The position numbers and the translations under genes were made by a program. 64,000 bases of DNA from Hevea brasiliensis (Eukaryota; Streptophyta; Magnoliopsida; Malpighiales; Euphorbiaceae), in the NCBI RefSeq assembly GCF_030052815.1, contig NC_079504.1:83627309-83691308 (forward strand), in the 5' to 3' direction. Within the stretch, counting starts at the first letter, position 1. The number at the start of each line of letters is the position of its first letter. The notes under the pieces were generated by a model that was given only the letters and a program-made list of their open reading frames with translations, ran no database searches and was not told the DNA's origin. This document shows, in pieces, positions 1 to 12,058 of this stretch.

Positions 1-476
1 CCGACTTCTCAGTTGGAACTTTGACAAAATATATCAAGAGATCGGGAGAGAGTCCTTTCCCTTTTAATCCTAATACTTTTATTACAAAACTCTATATGTT
101 CTAAACAAGGGGTCTACGGGAGAGTTCTTCCAAAGTATCCTTAATATTTTGTTGAGGCCCGATGGAGGGTCCTCCCCAAGACACTCATACTTATGAGGCA
201 AAATTCCCCCTAAAAGTATCACGACTCTGTATTCATATTAATCCTCAAAATATCCATTATACAGTGCCTATTCACTGAAGGGTCATCTCATGTACTCGTG
301 TTCTTGACCAATTCGTAATAGTGAAATATTAAACATTCATTTTATCCATTACAAAGGATTAACATCATCGTTCTACTCCCCCCAAATTATCAATTTCAAT
401 TTATAAAGAGCACAACATTAAATCTGCTTATTCTTGTTGAGAGACAAGGTCCAGTGACTGCAAAGTCCTTGCAATA
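1..476. other. Unassigned left-edge sequence
   Basis: No coding potential or recognisable element. It ends exactly where homology to the LTR of element A begins (about 477), so it is foreign to that LTR: either a second insertion or the far side of a deletion. A pyrimidine run with six consecutive C at about 376-387 would read as a polypurine tract on the minus strand, which hints at a remnant of another LTR element. That is weak evidence. Confidence 0.3.
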
Positions 477-1476
477 AGGGTTCTAAAGTTTCTCACCATT
501 TGCTTTCAATTTTATATTATACTCACTCATTTCAACCTCAATTCAAGACTTAACAAAGGAATGAAGAGGGAACGTGCACTAACCTTTAATGGCAGCTTCT
601 CAACCTTATAAAAACTTCAAGATTTCTTATTTTCTTGGCTGCTTAAAAATTTTCCAAGGTTTGGGGACTAATTTTACTGAAGTGAACTATGAGTTTTATG
701 GTGAAAATGGAAGGATTTTGAAGCTTGGATAAGAGAAATCATGGAGGAAGAATGGGAAGGGCTTCAGCCATAAGAATGAAATGAGGAAGAAGATGAAGTT
801 AAGTGGTTTAAATTTGTCACCTTATGCTATTTATACTCCACTAAGTTTTGTTTATTCATTATAATAATTGAAGTGTTAATAATTCTAATAATTCCCCTCA
901 TGTTTCCTTTATTTACATTACATATAGTTTCATGTTTTCATGGGATTTTTAAAATTTTAATATCACTAATTTTAATGGACATTTAGGTCAAAAGTCGATT
1001 GTAGGTGCCAAATGACCAAAATGCCCCTCTTCGAGTTATAGTCAAACTTTTTCGATAATACCGACTAAATTCCTGACCTGACGATTCCTTTAATTTTATA
1101 CTATCTATTTCATTTTTATTTTCATCTGTATCGATTAATTAAAATTTTTTTGACATTTTTAATGTCAATTGTACCTTAGTACACCTTTAATTAGGTCCCG
1201 AAAAATATTTTATAAGGTTCCTCATAGGTCTGGGATCGTCAACTGTCTACGCAGTGACTTCTCAGTATGGTCACCTATCCCCGTGGTTCCAGCTCCTTTA
1301 ACCTAATTACATATCATTTCTTTTATTTTTTTCTTAATTTTTCTTGGTCTTATATTTCATCAATTTATGTCTCCTCACCCTAGTTTAAGTGTAGTTCCAG
1401 ACATTCTAGCCGTCTAAACAAATATTAGTTGTCAGAACAGTAGGATGTACGGACTACCTACGGTGAGGGTGTTACA
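477..1476 (-). repeat. Truncated 3' LTR of element A
   Basis: Matches 6105-7096 almost base for base with small differences, including the terminal block GGTGAGGGTGTTACA at both 1462-1476 and 7082-7096. The minus-strand LTR start TGTAACACC is at 1476. Homology stops abruptly at about 477, so roughly 2.6 kb of the LTR is gone. Confidence 0.85.
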
Positions 1477-1830
1477 ATTCTTGCCCTCTAAATAAAATTT
1501 CGTCATCGAAATTTACCCAATGTAAATAATCGAAGAACCGCTATTTCCTTGTCTCTCCGGATTTTTGTGTTATAATACTTTACTTTCTCTTTAGTCTGTC
1601 TTACTAGACCTAGCTCTATAATGTTATCGTTATCTCGATTTACTATCCGAAATACGTAGCTCTACACAATAGTCTTGAGTCAGTACTGTAATCTGTAGCT
1701 CATAGCACAAACATGGAGAACATTGCGTAGTTACCACAGTATATCCCAATAGATCAGATTTTTCCTATACTTATCCTCAATCAGTTATGCACTCATCCTC
1801 TTTCATCTCATATACAGTCTCTTTCTTATT
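1477..1830 (-). pseudogene. Element A 3' interior: PPT, integrase scrap, odd module
   Basis: On the minus strand, just before the 3' LTR, there is the usual gypsy end context (GGTAAATTTCGATGACG, about 1500-1516), then a purine-rich stretch. At about 1575-1620 the minus strand encodes LVRQTKEKVK, matching the integrase segment LVKQTEEKVK of elements C and G1, so this is a small relic of integrase. Between about 1640 and 1760 lies a block with no match to canonical gag-pol that is clearly homologous to 46315-46415 in element D. Reverse transcriptase and RNase H have been deleted. Confidence 0.6.
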
Positions 1831-2160
1831 TTCATCCATTATCTTTAATACGATCCTTTTCGGTTGATAATCTACTATCACCTTATGGCCTAAAGGGTTG
1901 GTGACAAGTATGTCATCTTCTAACCCATCTATCAGTATCCTCTTTCAACTGAAGGTACAATGCATATTTAGGGATGTATATAATTAGGGTCTATCAATAC
2001 ATATTTAAAGGTATTATAAATAGAAAATGTACGTGTGATAACATCTACCAGATCTGGCTCCTCCCGAGGCATAGCATAAATACGGGGTGCTACTCTAGCC
2101 TCAGGCCATTCTATAGTCTCATAAGCCCTCTGTGATGTACCAACTGCCTCAGATCTCACA
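1831..2160 (-). pseudogene. Element A protease fragment
   Basis: Minus-strand translation gives a linker ending in a run like VITRTFSIYNT, then VLIDPNYIHP and a stop. In related elements the active-site motif DPGSTHSY follows this position, so the catalytic Asp is followed by a corrupted GS(T) motif. About 1850-1930 still encodes DILVTNPLGHKV in another frame, which matches the protease segment of element C (DILVTNPPGHSV). The gene is broken by a frameshift and truncated before reverse transcriptase. Confidence 0.7.
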
Positions 2161-3314
2161 AGTCTTCTACCCCTCTGCGTTGCTGGGGCAGACTCTCAGT
2201 CAGTGGGAGCACTTCTCTGTAGACAACCTCGTAATAAATGATCTGTAGATCCACATTTGAAACATCCCCCAATAAACAATCGACACTCCCCTCTGTGTCT
2301 TCTACCACAGTGGGTACATTCTGGCACTGGAATTGATTCCCTTGTTACTGTACCTAGGGAACTAGCTACAGACACTATGGACTGGCCCCTCTGGCCTTGT
2401 GTCTGGCTCTGTGAACCCTTAGGCTTCTTACTACTAGTAGTTGGTGCACTAAATTGGCCCTTTCTAGGACCTCTCTTACGCTGTCTGTCTCTCTTGGACT
2501 GCTCCTCATCTCTGACTCTCTCCACATCTAGAGCTGATGCTATTAACAAGGAGAAGTCTGTGAAGCGATGAGAAGTAACTATCAGTCTGATGTTGTTATT
2601 CAATCCGTCCTCAAACCTCCTACATTTATCAATCTCTATGGGCATTATCTTCAATGCATATCCACTAAGCCTCATGAATTCTCACTCATATTCAGATACT
2701 ATAAGCTGCCTATATCTCAATGCTAGGAATTCTCTCCTTTTGGCATCTAAGTATACATGGCTGACATATTTCTTTCTGAACTTGGCTAGGAAGAAATCCC
2801 AAGTAATCTGTGCAGGCTGTATCACTCTCGATACTATCACCCACCATCGATATGCATCCTTCAGAAGTAATGACAGGGCACACTCCAACTGCTACTCTGG
2901 GGTGCAGTGTAGCTGCTATAATACCCTCTCCATCCTCTCCAGCCAATACTCTGCGGCAGCTGGATCATCCTCCTTCTTACCCTTGAAATCAACTTCTCTA
3001 TATTTTCGCAATCTCTCTAATGGGGACCCCTATACAAGTGGCGGCTGTAGGGGTAGTGGTGGCTATACAGGTGGCGGTGGTTGAGGCTGTGGAGGTGGAG
3101 GTGGCTGTGGCTGTGGCTGAGGTATGACTTCGGTGACCTAATGGAGCAGCTATGTCATCTGTTCCAGGAAGGCCTGTTGTGCTCTACCTGCAGCACCCAT
3201 GGATGACTAAGCTCTGATGCTTTGCTCCTTACTAGGAGCAAGCGTAGGTGCGTGAATCTCTACCTCCACCTCAGTCGATCTAGGAGACCCGTGCTCTAAA
3301 GGATTTGATGCCAT
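2161..3314 (-). pseudogene. gag: Element A gag (capsid and nucleocapsid)
   Basis: The minus-strand ATG at 3314 begins MASNPLEHGSP, with the same start in the opposite-strand fragment at 8143. An early in-frame stop follows after about 36 codons. Next is a proline/glutamine-rich spacer (about 3020-3120), then the retrotransposon gag core in two frames: WDFFLAKFRKKYVSHVYLD (about 2740-2810) and CRRFEDGLNNNIRL (about 2580-2630). A CX2CX4HX4C zinc knuckle, CFKCGSTDHLLRGC, sits at 2223-2264, preceded by CTHCGRRHRGEC. The knuckle binds genomic RNA for packaging. Stops and frameshifts make it non-functional. Confidence 0.85.
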
Positions 3315-3436
3315 CGATCCTATAAAACAGACAAAGAACAGATATGTATTAGTGTCACCTCGACTCTAATTAAAGGCCCATCCATGTAATGCAAACTATT
3401 TCTTTCTATCTATCTAGGTTTAAGACTGCCTAAACC

Positions 3437-3450
3437 TCTACTCTGATACT
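3437..3450 (-). other. Primer-binding site, element A
   Basis: The minus strand reads AGTATCAGAGTAG six bases after the LTR end. It is a slightly decayed form of the initiator-Met tRNA complement TGGTATCAGAGC seen in elements B, C and the copia copies. Confidence 0.75.
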
Positions 3451-3456
3451 ACGAAA

Positions 3457-6400
3457 TGTGATGCCCCTTACTTGTCTACAGTGTAGCCCAGTAAAGCGTG
3501 CCACATTCGGTGCTGGAGCACCCTATCTTATCCTGTCCTGTCCATTGTTAATTTTAAACTTCATAGAAAACATGTGGTAAATTTTTTTTTTAATCACAAT
3601 TTATTTCTGTAGAGACCCGAGCAGAGCCTCCTCTATTTTATTAGCATCTGGTGGGTTCCAATATTTATCTGTTAAAAACAATTTCATATGTATCTCATAT
3701 TTTCATATACATCATGTCATTCACAATTTTTCATGTAATTTCAAGAAATAATACAACTCATTCATAAGGAAATTTATATACAAAAGCTTACAACTTTATT
3801 TACAATCCAAAATATAATTACAATTTATTTATAAAGTTCAAAATGAATTACATAGTATCTACTTATGTACAATAAACAAAATGTAAAATCTAATAACATG
3901 GGCCCTACTAAAATAAATACTGTTGAGGTGACTAGCAGACACTATCAGATCTGATCAAATCTCTGTCAGGGCACTACTGCTGTGGCTACTACTGTGGCTG
4001 TGTCTGGTCTCCAGTACCTATGTAATAGAAAACCAATGCGCTAAACGAATTGCTTAGTGGTGTATAACTTTAAAGAAAAGTAACTAAATAATTAAAAATA
4101 ATAATTTTAGGCAAATTTCATAAATTCTAAGTCTTTACAGATTTATTTGACTTTGGGATCAATTTATTTATCAGGATCTTATCTATACATTTATTTCATT
4201 TTCAGTCTCTTTAAAATCATATCAGTGCTCAAGTAACCTATAACAGACTATAAAGGCTGGATACACGGGAGTATACTGGTTAGACAATTATATGTCTACC
4301 CTGTATACAATTGTCATGTCAGGCACAAGGCCAGCAGGCAGGCTTTTAAAGCTAGAAATGAAATTAGTCTCAATGGCCAACGGGCAAGCATATAGCTTGT
4401 AGAATAATCATATCATATTTATTTTTTCAATCAATGATTATTCATGTTGGCAGTAATGCTATCTGTAGTCCCTAATTAGTATACCAATCGATCCAAACTA
4501 TATACATAAGCCTAGGTTTATTTTGAGCAATTAAGCATTAACAATTACTTATTAGAAATGTCATATCACTTTGTAGTGGAAAAGTGGGTCCCACGTACCT
4601 TTTTTGTGTAATTCAGTGTTTAGAAACATATTAGGGTTATAACCCTATCATAAAATAGTTTGTCTTGTGAACCTTTCTTTAGGTTCAGTTTTAATATCTT
4701 AACTTTATCTATCAATTTGATCAACTTGTGGCCACTGTTTGGCCATATTTCCCTCATGGAAGTTGTTCCTCTATGTCTTGTCTTTGTTTTTCCTTTATGA
4801 ATCATGTCATTTGGATTTCTAGAACTCAAGTTATTGTTAATTAACCATAACTGGTTCATTTCCTAATTCTGGCTCTTTAACTAGGTAGATTTTGGAGTTA
4901 CAATTTACCAATTTAATTGGATATGTTGTAGTCACTTTTAAGCTTAGTGTTCTTGATAGAGTTTGTTGCCCTATGTCTTATGGTCACTAAGAAGTTTAGA
5001 TTGCAATTTTTTAAGTTTTGTAGAATTACTTAGAGTGAAATCACTAGCTTGGACTTAAGTACCCTGTGCCAACAGGATTCCAATTCAGGTCAGTAGCTTT
5101 GATTCAACTTTTAAAGTTCCTACATTCATAATTTGAGGAAAGTGTTTAAAACAAGGTTGGATTTCTATTTCTTAGGTTTCCAGAACAATATGGCTCATCT
5201 CGATTAGAGTTTTCTAGTAGGAGATATGACTAAAAGACTATTCTGGGGTCAAGTGGTCACTTAGGCAACTTCCAGAATTTGCGTACTAAATTGACCTAAC
5301 CAATTGACCTAGTTCCCTTAATTTTTGGATTTCTTGTAGAAATTTTGCCACTAATTTCATTGCATTTGGCTTTCTATAGACCAAGTTATGGCCTCTTTGC
5401 CAAAACTGGTCTAGTAAGCCTATGTCTAGCAATTTCTGGACAATATGGTTTTGGGCTAACAATTTGGATTGGTTTAAGGCATTTATGGGCTCTGTGGTCT
5501 CATCAAAGTTGTAGTCCTATATCTAAGCTTTCCAATGGTCTAAAATTCAGGTCATTTGAATCTGTCTAGAGGGAGTTATGGCCAAATGAATGTGTACTGT
5601 TCACTTGGTCATTTTTTCTAGGTTCATCATTTAGTCATCCGAATTGGGAAAACAATTTGGTCAAGTTCTGGACAGAATTTGTGCATGGTCTCTGTATGAA
5701 AAATGCAGCATTTTAGGTCTAGTTTCATCACTAATTAGCCTCATACCAATTGGAGCAACACAATATCAATTACGGCTCAAAACATTCACTGGATTTTCAA
5801 AGTCTCAACCTGCATGGAAAAGTACACTTCCAAATTTCATTTCCTCCAACTCCCAAACTACAAATTGACATTCATGGCACTTCTAACATCATCAATTCAT
5901 CTAAACACAATCAAATTCCAACAATTACACAAAGTCTCCAATAGTTAGGTTAAAACCCTAACTCCCATTTGTCACTCACAATATACACATGCAATCAAAT
6001 TTCTCACACATATAACTTCATCTACATATCCATTAACATCATTAAACACCATTTACATGCATGAAAACATTAAACTCCCATATTTTCAAAGCTGCCAAAA
6101 TGAAGGTTCTAAAGTTTCTCACCATTTGCTTTCAATTTCAATAAACTCACTCATTTCAACCTCAATTCAAGACTTAACAAAGGAAGGAAGAGGAAACATG
6201 CACTAACCTTTAATGGCAGCCTCTCAACCTTATAAAAACTTCAAGATTTCTTCTTTTCTTAGCTTCCTATAAACTTCCCAAGGTGTGGGGACTAATTTTA
6301 GGAAGTAAACTTTGAGTTTTATGGTTAAAATGGAAGGAATTTGAAGCTTGGATGAGAGAAATCATGGAGGAAGAATGGGAAGGGTTTTGGCCATAGGAAT

Positions 6401-7096
6401 GAAATGAGGAAGAAGATGAAGTGAAGTGGTTTAAATTTGTCACCTTATGCTATTTATACTCCACTAAGTTTTGTTTATTCATTATAATAATTAAAGTGTT
6501 AATAATTCTAATAATTCCCCTCATGTTTTCTTTATTTACATTACATATAGTTTCATGTTTTCATGGGATTTTCAAAATTTTAATATCACTCATTTTAATG
6601 GACATTTAGGTCAAAAATCAACTCTAGGTGCCAAATGACCAAAATACCACTCTTCGGGTTGTAGTTAAACTTTTTTGGTAATACCGACTAAATTCCTGAC
6701 TTGTCGATTCCTTAATTTTATACTGTCTATTTCATTTTTATTTTCATATGTATTGATTAACTAAATTTTCTTTGACATTTTCAATGTCATTTGTAGCTCA
6801 GTACACCTTTAATTAAGTCTCGAAAATTATTTCTTAGGGTTCCTTGTAGGTCTGGGATCACCAACTGTCTACGCAGTGACTTCCCGGTATGGTCACCCAT
6901 TGCCATGGTTCCGACTCCTTTAACCTAATTACATTTCATTTCTTTTATTTTTCCTTAATTTTTCTTGATCTTTATTTCATCAATTTATGTCTCCTCATCC
7001 TAGTTTAAGTGTAGTTCCAAACATTCTAGCTGTCAGAACAAATATTAGTTATCGGAACAGTAGGATGTACAGATTACCTACGGTGAGGGTGTTACA
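3457..7096 (-). repeat. 5' LTR of element A (3.64 kb)
   Basis: Complete LTR, TGTAACACC at 7096 to GGGGCATCACA at 3457 on the minus strand. The part at 4250-4400 is homologous (inverted) to 7110-7260. U3 (about 4600-6300) holds diverged repeat modules with CATAACT-like, CCAATTGG and AACAGTG-like words. A hairpin block lies at 4041-4057. Short open frames inside it have no homology and are chance. Confidence 0.88.
4041..4057 (-). promoter_or_regulatory. Conserved LTR hairpin I (element A)
   Basis: The minus strand reads CTAAGC-AATTC-GTTTAG directly after CACCA. The stem is 6 bp with one G-U pair in the transcript. Hairpin II, seen in relatives, is not recognisable here (expected GCGT reads ACAT). 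Confidence 0.55.
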
Positions 7097-7462
7097 AAAT
7101 ACATCTGATATGATTGTTCTACAGGTTATATGCCTGCCCATTGGCCATTGTGCCTAATTTCATTTCTGGCTTAAATGCCTGCCCACTGGCCTTGTGCCTA
7201 ATATGACAGTTGTATACATGATAGACATATGGTTGTCTAACCAGTATACCCCTATGTATCCAGCATTTATAATATGTTATAGGTTACTTGGGCACTGTTA
7301 TAAATTAATTAAGACTGAAAATAAGAGAAATAAACAGAAAAGACACTATGAAATCTAATTGTTCCCAAAGTGCAGAAAATTCATAAATGACTTAGATTTT
7401 ATGAAATTAAGCATAGAATAATTATTTTAATTATTTAGTTACATTTTTTTAATTATGCACCA

Positions 7463-7500
7463 CTAAGCAATTCGCTTAGCGCGTTGATTTTCCATTGCGT
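7463..7500 (+). promoter_or_regulatory. Conserved LTR double hairpin (7.1-8.0 kb fragment)
   Basis: Hairpin I is CTAAGC-AATTC-GCTTAG (7463-7479), a perfect 6-bp stem after GCACCA. Hairpin II is GCGCG (7479-7483) with TGCGT (7496-7500), using two G-U pairs. AGGTATTGGAGAC follows, as in element C. Confidence 0.6.
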
Positions 7501-8016
7501 AGGTATTGGAGACTAGTCACAGCCGCTGCAGAAGGGCTCTGAAGTAGATTTGACCAAATTTGCCACAGTCTAGAGTCACCTTAGCAGTTTGTAATTTTGT
7601 TGGTAGGGCCCATGTATAGACTTAGTATTTTAATTTATTGTACATAACATCATGTAATCATATTTTTCGTTGTAAATAAATTTATAATTTTTTGTTTATG
7701 GATTTCCACATGAATGAAATATATCTTTTTCTCGGAATTATATAAGAATTTGTGAATGACATGATGTATAAGAAAATGAATGGAATATTATTATGTTAAC
7801 AGGTAAATAGTGGAACCTGCCAGATGCTAATAAAACAGAGGAGGCTCTGTCCTGGTCTCCACAAAAATTAAAAAAAAAATTCCACACATGATTTACCTGT
7901 TTAAATGGTATTTAAAATTAACAATGAACATGACAAGACAAGATAGGGTGCCCCGACACCGAATGTGGCACACCTTGCTTGGCTATACTGTAGAGGGGTA
8001 AGGAGCGTCACATTTA

Positions 8017-8029
8017 GCGGTATCAGAGC
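8017..8029 (+). other. Primer-binding site of the gypsy fragment
   Basis: GCGGTATCAGAGC follows the LTR end after four bases and is complementary to the 3' end of initiator-Met tRNA with one change. Confidence 0.8.
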
Positions 8030-8142
8030 AATGGTTTAGCTAGATAGATAGAAATAGATAGAGTGCATCACATGCATGGGCCTTTAAATGGAGTCGAGGT
8101 GACACTATTGCATATATATTCTTTATCTATTTTATAGGATTG

Positions 8143-8285
8143 ATGGCATCTGATCTTCAGAGCACGAGTCTCCTAGACCAATGGAGGAGGAGGTAGAGAG
8201 TCATGCACCCGCACCTGCTCCTAGTAGGGAGCGAAGCAGCAGAGCTGAGTCATCTTTGGGTGCTGTGGGTAGAGCACAGCAGTCC
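8143..8285 (+). pseudogene. gag start stub of the gypsy fragment
   Basis: ATG at 8143 (ATGGCATCTGATC) aligns with the gag start of element A at 3314. The sequence continues through the region that in A encodes EVEVEIHAP, but a frameshift lies within the first 15 codons. It ends at 8285, where the copia 3' LTR begins. Confidence 0.65.
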
Positions 8286-10340
8286 TGAAGGCATGGAAGC
8301 ATGGGAATTAGGGCATTTAAGCATTGAAATTTAAAACTTTAATCTAGAGTTACATGAAACATACCATATGTTTTATGTGCCTAATGAATTTCAATGCTCA
8401 TAAGCATATCAAAACACATTTTAGCATGCATTAAAATCTTCATTTGCCATTTAAGATTGTGAATTAACAAATTAATTCATTAATCCCTAATTAAAATGAT
8501 GGATTTTGAGTACTAACCTCTTGATGCATAATTGATGCAATTTCCACTCTTAGGATGCTCTTAGGACCCCAAATTTTATCCCTCTAGCTTTTTCACCATA
8601 AGAACACCAATGGCAGCCCCAATTTGACTTCTCAAGCCTTGCCAACCACTTGAAATTTGGGGTAATGCTTTAGTGAGGGTGTATGAATGTATGGAAGACT
8701 AGAAACACTTTCTAGCAAATTTAATTCAAAGGAAATGGAAGGATTCTATTTAAATTAATTGAGAAAGCAAGAAGAGGAGGAGGGGATTATGGTTGCCGTC
8801 CACTTTGAAGAGAGGAAGAGAGTATGTTTTATTTATTTATTTCTTTTGCTTTTATACTTAGGTCAAAGTCTCACTAACTCCCTAGCCACATGTCACCACT
8901 TGATTTAATCTTACTTTTGTTGACTTAATCTCATTAAGTCAAGTGTCAAAGGTAGATTGAATCTTAACTTTTATCATCTTACATGATTGGAAGACAAATG
9001 GTAAGCTTATATGGCGCCATGTATCACCATCTCATGGTGCCACATGCCACCATGTGAAATGACCAATTTACACTTACTTTTAATTTGAGTTCTCAAGTCA
9101 AAATTATAATATCTGTTCTTCAAATTAATTTATATCAAATATAAATTAATTAATTAATTAATCTTCATTAATTAATTTCTCACAATTAAATTCATATTTA
9201 AACAATTATATATAAATTTAATTTATGCTATGCATCCAACAACCTAGATTTAGTTTCAAGTCATGCTAGGGACTTTGTAATCTTATTGCAAACCAAACCT
9301 ATTTAATTAATTAATTAAACTCTTTAATTAATCAGTTAAATCACATTTTACTTAGTGATTAACTTGTGTAGATGTGTGACTTACTAGGCTCATTACTTAT
9401 TGGCAATGATAAATGATATTATCCCATAATATCATTAGAACTCTTTCTTACCTTAAATGATTTCTCTAAATCGTTTCAGGCATATTATAGACCATGGTTG
9501 ACACCTAGCATAGCATGCCATGACGACCCAATCAATAATAAAGAATACCTTAAATGAACCTTTAATTATATATTACTAAGCACTAGAATCTCTCCGTTAT
9601 AAAATCCAAATTTCAGTTGGAGTCATGGTTAATGTCAAACTCCATTCGCTATGAATATTATGTTCTCTTTTAATTCCAATTCTTGATCAATTAGATTTTC
9701 TTGTCAGAAACTTTTTCCTGACTAAATCTATCTATCCTGGCCAGGAACTTAAATCATCAAGAATAATTAAATGAACATAGGATTTCATCCCTCTTTACTT
9801 AGGGTAATGGATTCCATCTTGATCAACGCCTATCTCCATATATAACTAGTAGAAGCCAACACATGCCCATATACCCATACATAGTACAAGTATGAAAGCA
9901 GTATCAAACTCAAACCACCTATATACAAGATAACTATGTTATCTCAGGTCTAAGGATTATATGCACTAATATGATATATGACAATGCATTGACAAGATTA
10001 AACTCTATGTGCTTGTCATAAGCGTCACTGGTTCGGCCTACTTATCATGTATAAGTGCCTATCATGTTTATTATGTTGCATGAGACTCACCACTCTAACT
10101 TATTTATATCTCATATTAATACTTTGGGAACAAATATGATTACAACCTTTCTGGATAAGTCATGTCCTTTGTCACTCATATTCCTAACAACTTAAGAATA
10201 GAATTTCTAATAAAATATCAATGGACCTTTTCAATTACACATAAATGGATTATGTAAACAGAAAAGTGAAATTACATTTTATTAATAAAATATGTACAAG
10301 ATACATATAATATGATATGCTATAAGGCATGCTATTAACA
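8286..10340 (-). repeat. Copia LTR type A, 3' copy of copy I (2.06 kb)
   Basis: On the minus strand it runs from TGTTAATAGCATGCC (10340) to CCATGCCTTCA (8286), a canonical TG...CA. The left end is nearly identical to 45742-46074 and 59491-59830. The interior (about 9100-9360) is rich in TTAATTAA palindromes. It is homologous along most of its length to the type B LTRs at 47191, 59831 and 61054, which differ at both tips. Confidence 0.9.
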
Positions 10341-10352
10341 ATCTCCCACTAG
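10341..10352 (-). other. Copia polypurine tract
   Basis: The minus strand reads CTAGTGGGAGAT immediately before the LTR start TGTTAATAGC. This is the usual primer for plus-strand DNA synthesis and fixes the LTR boundary. Confidence 0.85.
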
Positions 10353-10354
10353 TA

Positions 10355-12058
10355 CTAGAGCCATTCTTTAAAGTATCTTAGACCCATCTTCTCAAGATGT
10401 TGATCTAATTGAGTTTGTGACATAGGCTTTATGAATGGATCAGCTTGATTTTTGGCTGATGCTATTTTCTGCATGGCTACATCGCCTCGCCCAACTATCT
10501 CTCTGGTAATGTGGTAGCACCTTTCTATGTGTTTGGATTTCTGGTGAGACCGGGGTTCCTTAGCCTGTATGACTGCTCCATTGTTGTCACAGTAGAGAGG
10601 AACAGCTAACTCAATGGAAGAAACTATTGTAAGTTCTGTCACAAACTTCTTTATCCAAACAGCCTCTTTTGCAGCATCTGATACAGCAATGTACTCAGCC
10701 ACTGTAGTGGAATGAGTAGTCATTCTATTTGGAACTCTTCAAACTGACTGCATCTCCATTATAAATGAAAACAAAACCAGAGGTAGACTTTCTATCATTG
10801 ATATCTGATTGAAAAATCAGAATCAGTATAACCATCCAATTGTAGGTCGCCACCTCTATAAATTAAGAATAAATCCTTAGTTCTTCTCAAGTACTTAAGG
10901 ATATTTTTGACAGCTATCCAGTGTTTTAAACCTAGATTGGATTGAAACCTGCTAGTCAAACTAACAGAATACGCTATATCCGGCCTAGTACACAACATTG
11001 CATACATCAAACTTTCAATAGCCGAGGCATATGGAATCCTGGCCATCTTATCTCTTTCTTCAGGTGTCTTTGGAGACATTTCCTTAGAAACATGGATACC
11101 ATGTCTTACTGGTAACAATCCTCTCTTGGAATTAAGCATGTTAAACCTCTTTAATACCTTTTCCAAGTATAGACTTTGGGATAAACTAATTATTCTTTTT
11201 GCTCTATCTCTATAGATGCGAATTCTAAGAATATAGGTTGCTTCTCCTAAGTCTTTCATGGAGAATGTGTTTGACAACCATACCTTGATGGTTGTTAGCA
11301 TACCTATGTCATTGCCTATCAACAAAATGTCATCTACATATAAGACAAAGAAAGTGACAGCAGTCTCACTAACCTTCTTATATACACATGGCTCATCCAC
11401 ATTTTTGATAAAACCAAATGATTTAATGGCTTCATCAAAACCGATGTTCCAACTTCTCGAAGTTTGTTTCAACCCATAAATGGATAATTTTAGCTTGCAT
11501 ACCTTGGAACTATTTTGGCATTCAAAACCCTAAGTTGTTCCATAAAAATGTTTTCATCAATGTTTCCATTGAGAAAAACTGTTTTGACATCCATCTGCCA
11601 AATCTCATAATCATAGTATGCAGCTATTGCTAATAAAATCCTAATTGATTTAAGCATGGAAACAAGTGAGAAAGTCTCCTCATAGTCGATTCCTTATCTT
11701 TGGCGAAACCCTTTCACAACTAGCCTTGCCTTATAGGTCTCTACCTTTCCATCAGAACCAATCTTCTTCTTGAAAACCCATTTATTTGCTATGGTACAAT
11801 ACCTTCAGGTGGGTCAACAAAATCCCAAACTTGATTTTTATGCATGGAATCAATTTTGGATTTCATAGCTTCAATCCATTTACAAGATTCTATATCTGAT
11901 ATAGCTTCTTCATAGGTAAAAGGATCATCTCCATGATTTATTTCTTCATGACTAAACAACTCTTGTTCATTTGTATGAAAAAAACCATATCTCTCTGGTG
12001 GATGAGATATCCTAGTTGATCTGGGAGAATTTATTGTAGATGTTGCATCAATAGGCAT
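10355..12058 (-). pseudogene. pol: Copia reverse transcriptase and RNase H
   Basis: Minus strand. The RT start is at 11789-12058, with WIEAMKSKIDSMHKNQVWDF, the typical copia RT entry. Frameshifts follow between 11480 and 11790. The RT core at 10795-11472 carries the catalytic YVDDILLIG (about 11308-11346) and CTRPDIAYSVSLTSRF. RNase H begins with DGYTDSDFS (about 10810) and ends at 10355-10723 with VAEYIAVSDAAKEAVWIKK. The stop codon TAG at 10355 is probably the native end, because the PPT and LTR follow at once. At least three frame breaks make the gene non-functional. Confidence 0.9.

Larger units (their letters stand above)
477..7096 (-). mobile_element. Ty3/gypsy element A, deletion derivative
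   Basis: Read on the minus strand: 5' LTR (7096 to 3457), PBS, gag, part of protease, a short non-canonical segment and a scrap of integrase, polypurine-like tract, 3' LTR (1476 to about 477). Both LTRs start TGTAACACC on the minus strand. The interior is only about 2 kb, against about 4.8 kb in element C, because reverse transcriptase, RNase H and most of integrase are missing. The 3' LTR keeps only its first 1 kb. The right-hand flank is AAATA; the matching left duplication cannot be checked because that end is lost. It could not have moved without proteins from another element. Confidence 0.88.
7097..8285 (+). mobile_element. Gypsy fragment: LTR end, PBS, gag start
   Basis: Plus-strand relative of element A, in head-to-head inverted arrangement with it. 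7097-8012 matches the 3' part of the A LTR and ends GGAGCGTCACA. A PBS follows at 8017-8029 (GCGGTATCAGAGC), then a gag start at 8143 encoding MASD, with a frameshift soon after. It is cut at 8285 by the copia LTR. Element A probably inserted into this LTR, because A's intact end abuts LTR-internal sequence here. Confidence 0.8.

Noticed and set aside
2590..3084. 164-codon open frame ending in a glycine-rich tail, plus strand
   Set aside because: It is the antisense shadow of gag in element A; the glycine run is the complement of the proline-rich gag spacer.
5345..5868. Short open frames inside the element A LTR
   Set aside because: They are not conserved in sister LTRs, lack domains, and fall within U3. 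The same holds for the open frames at 33274-33572, 40672-41407 and 57482-58303.
9130..9180. TTAATTAA-rich palindromic stretches (also 48040-48200, 60660-60700, 62280-62330)
   Set aside because: Present in all related copia LTRs as low-complexity AT sequence. The palindromes follow from the short repeat unit and show no paired changes like those in the gypsy hairpins.
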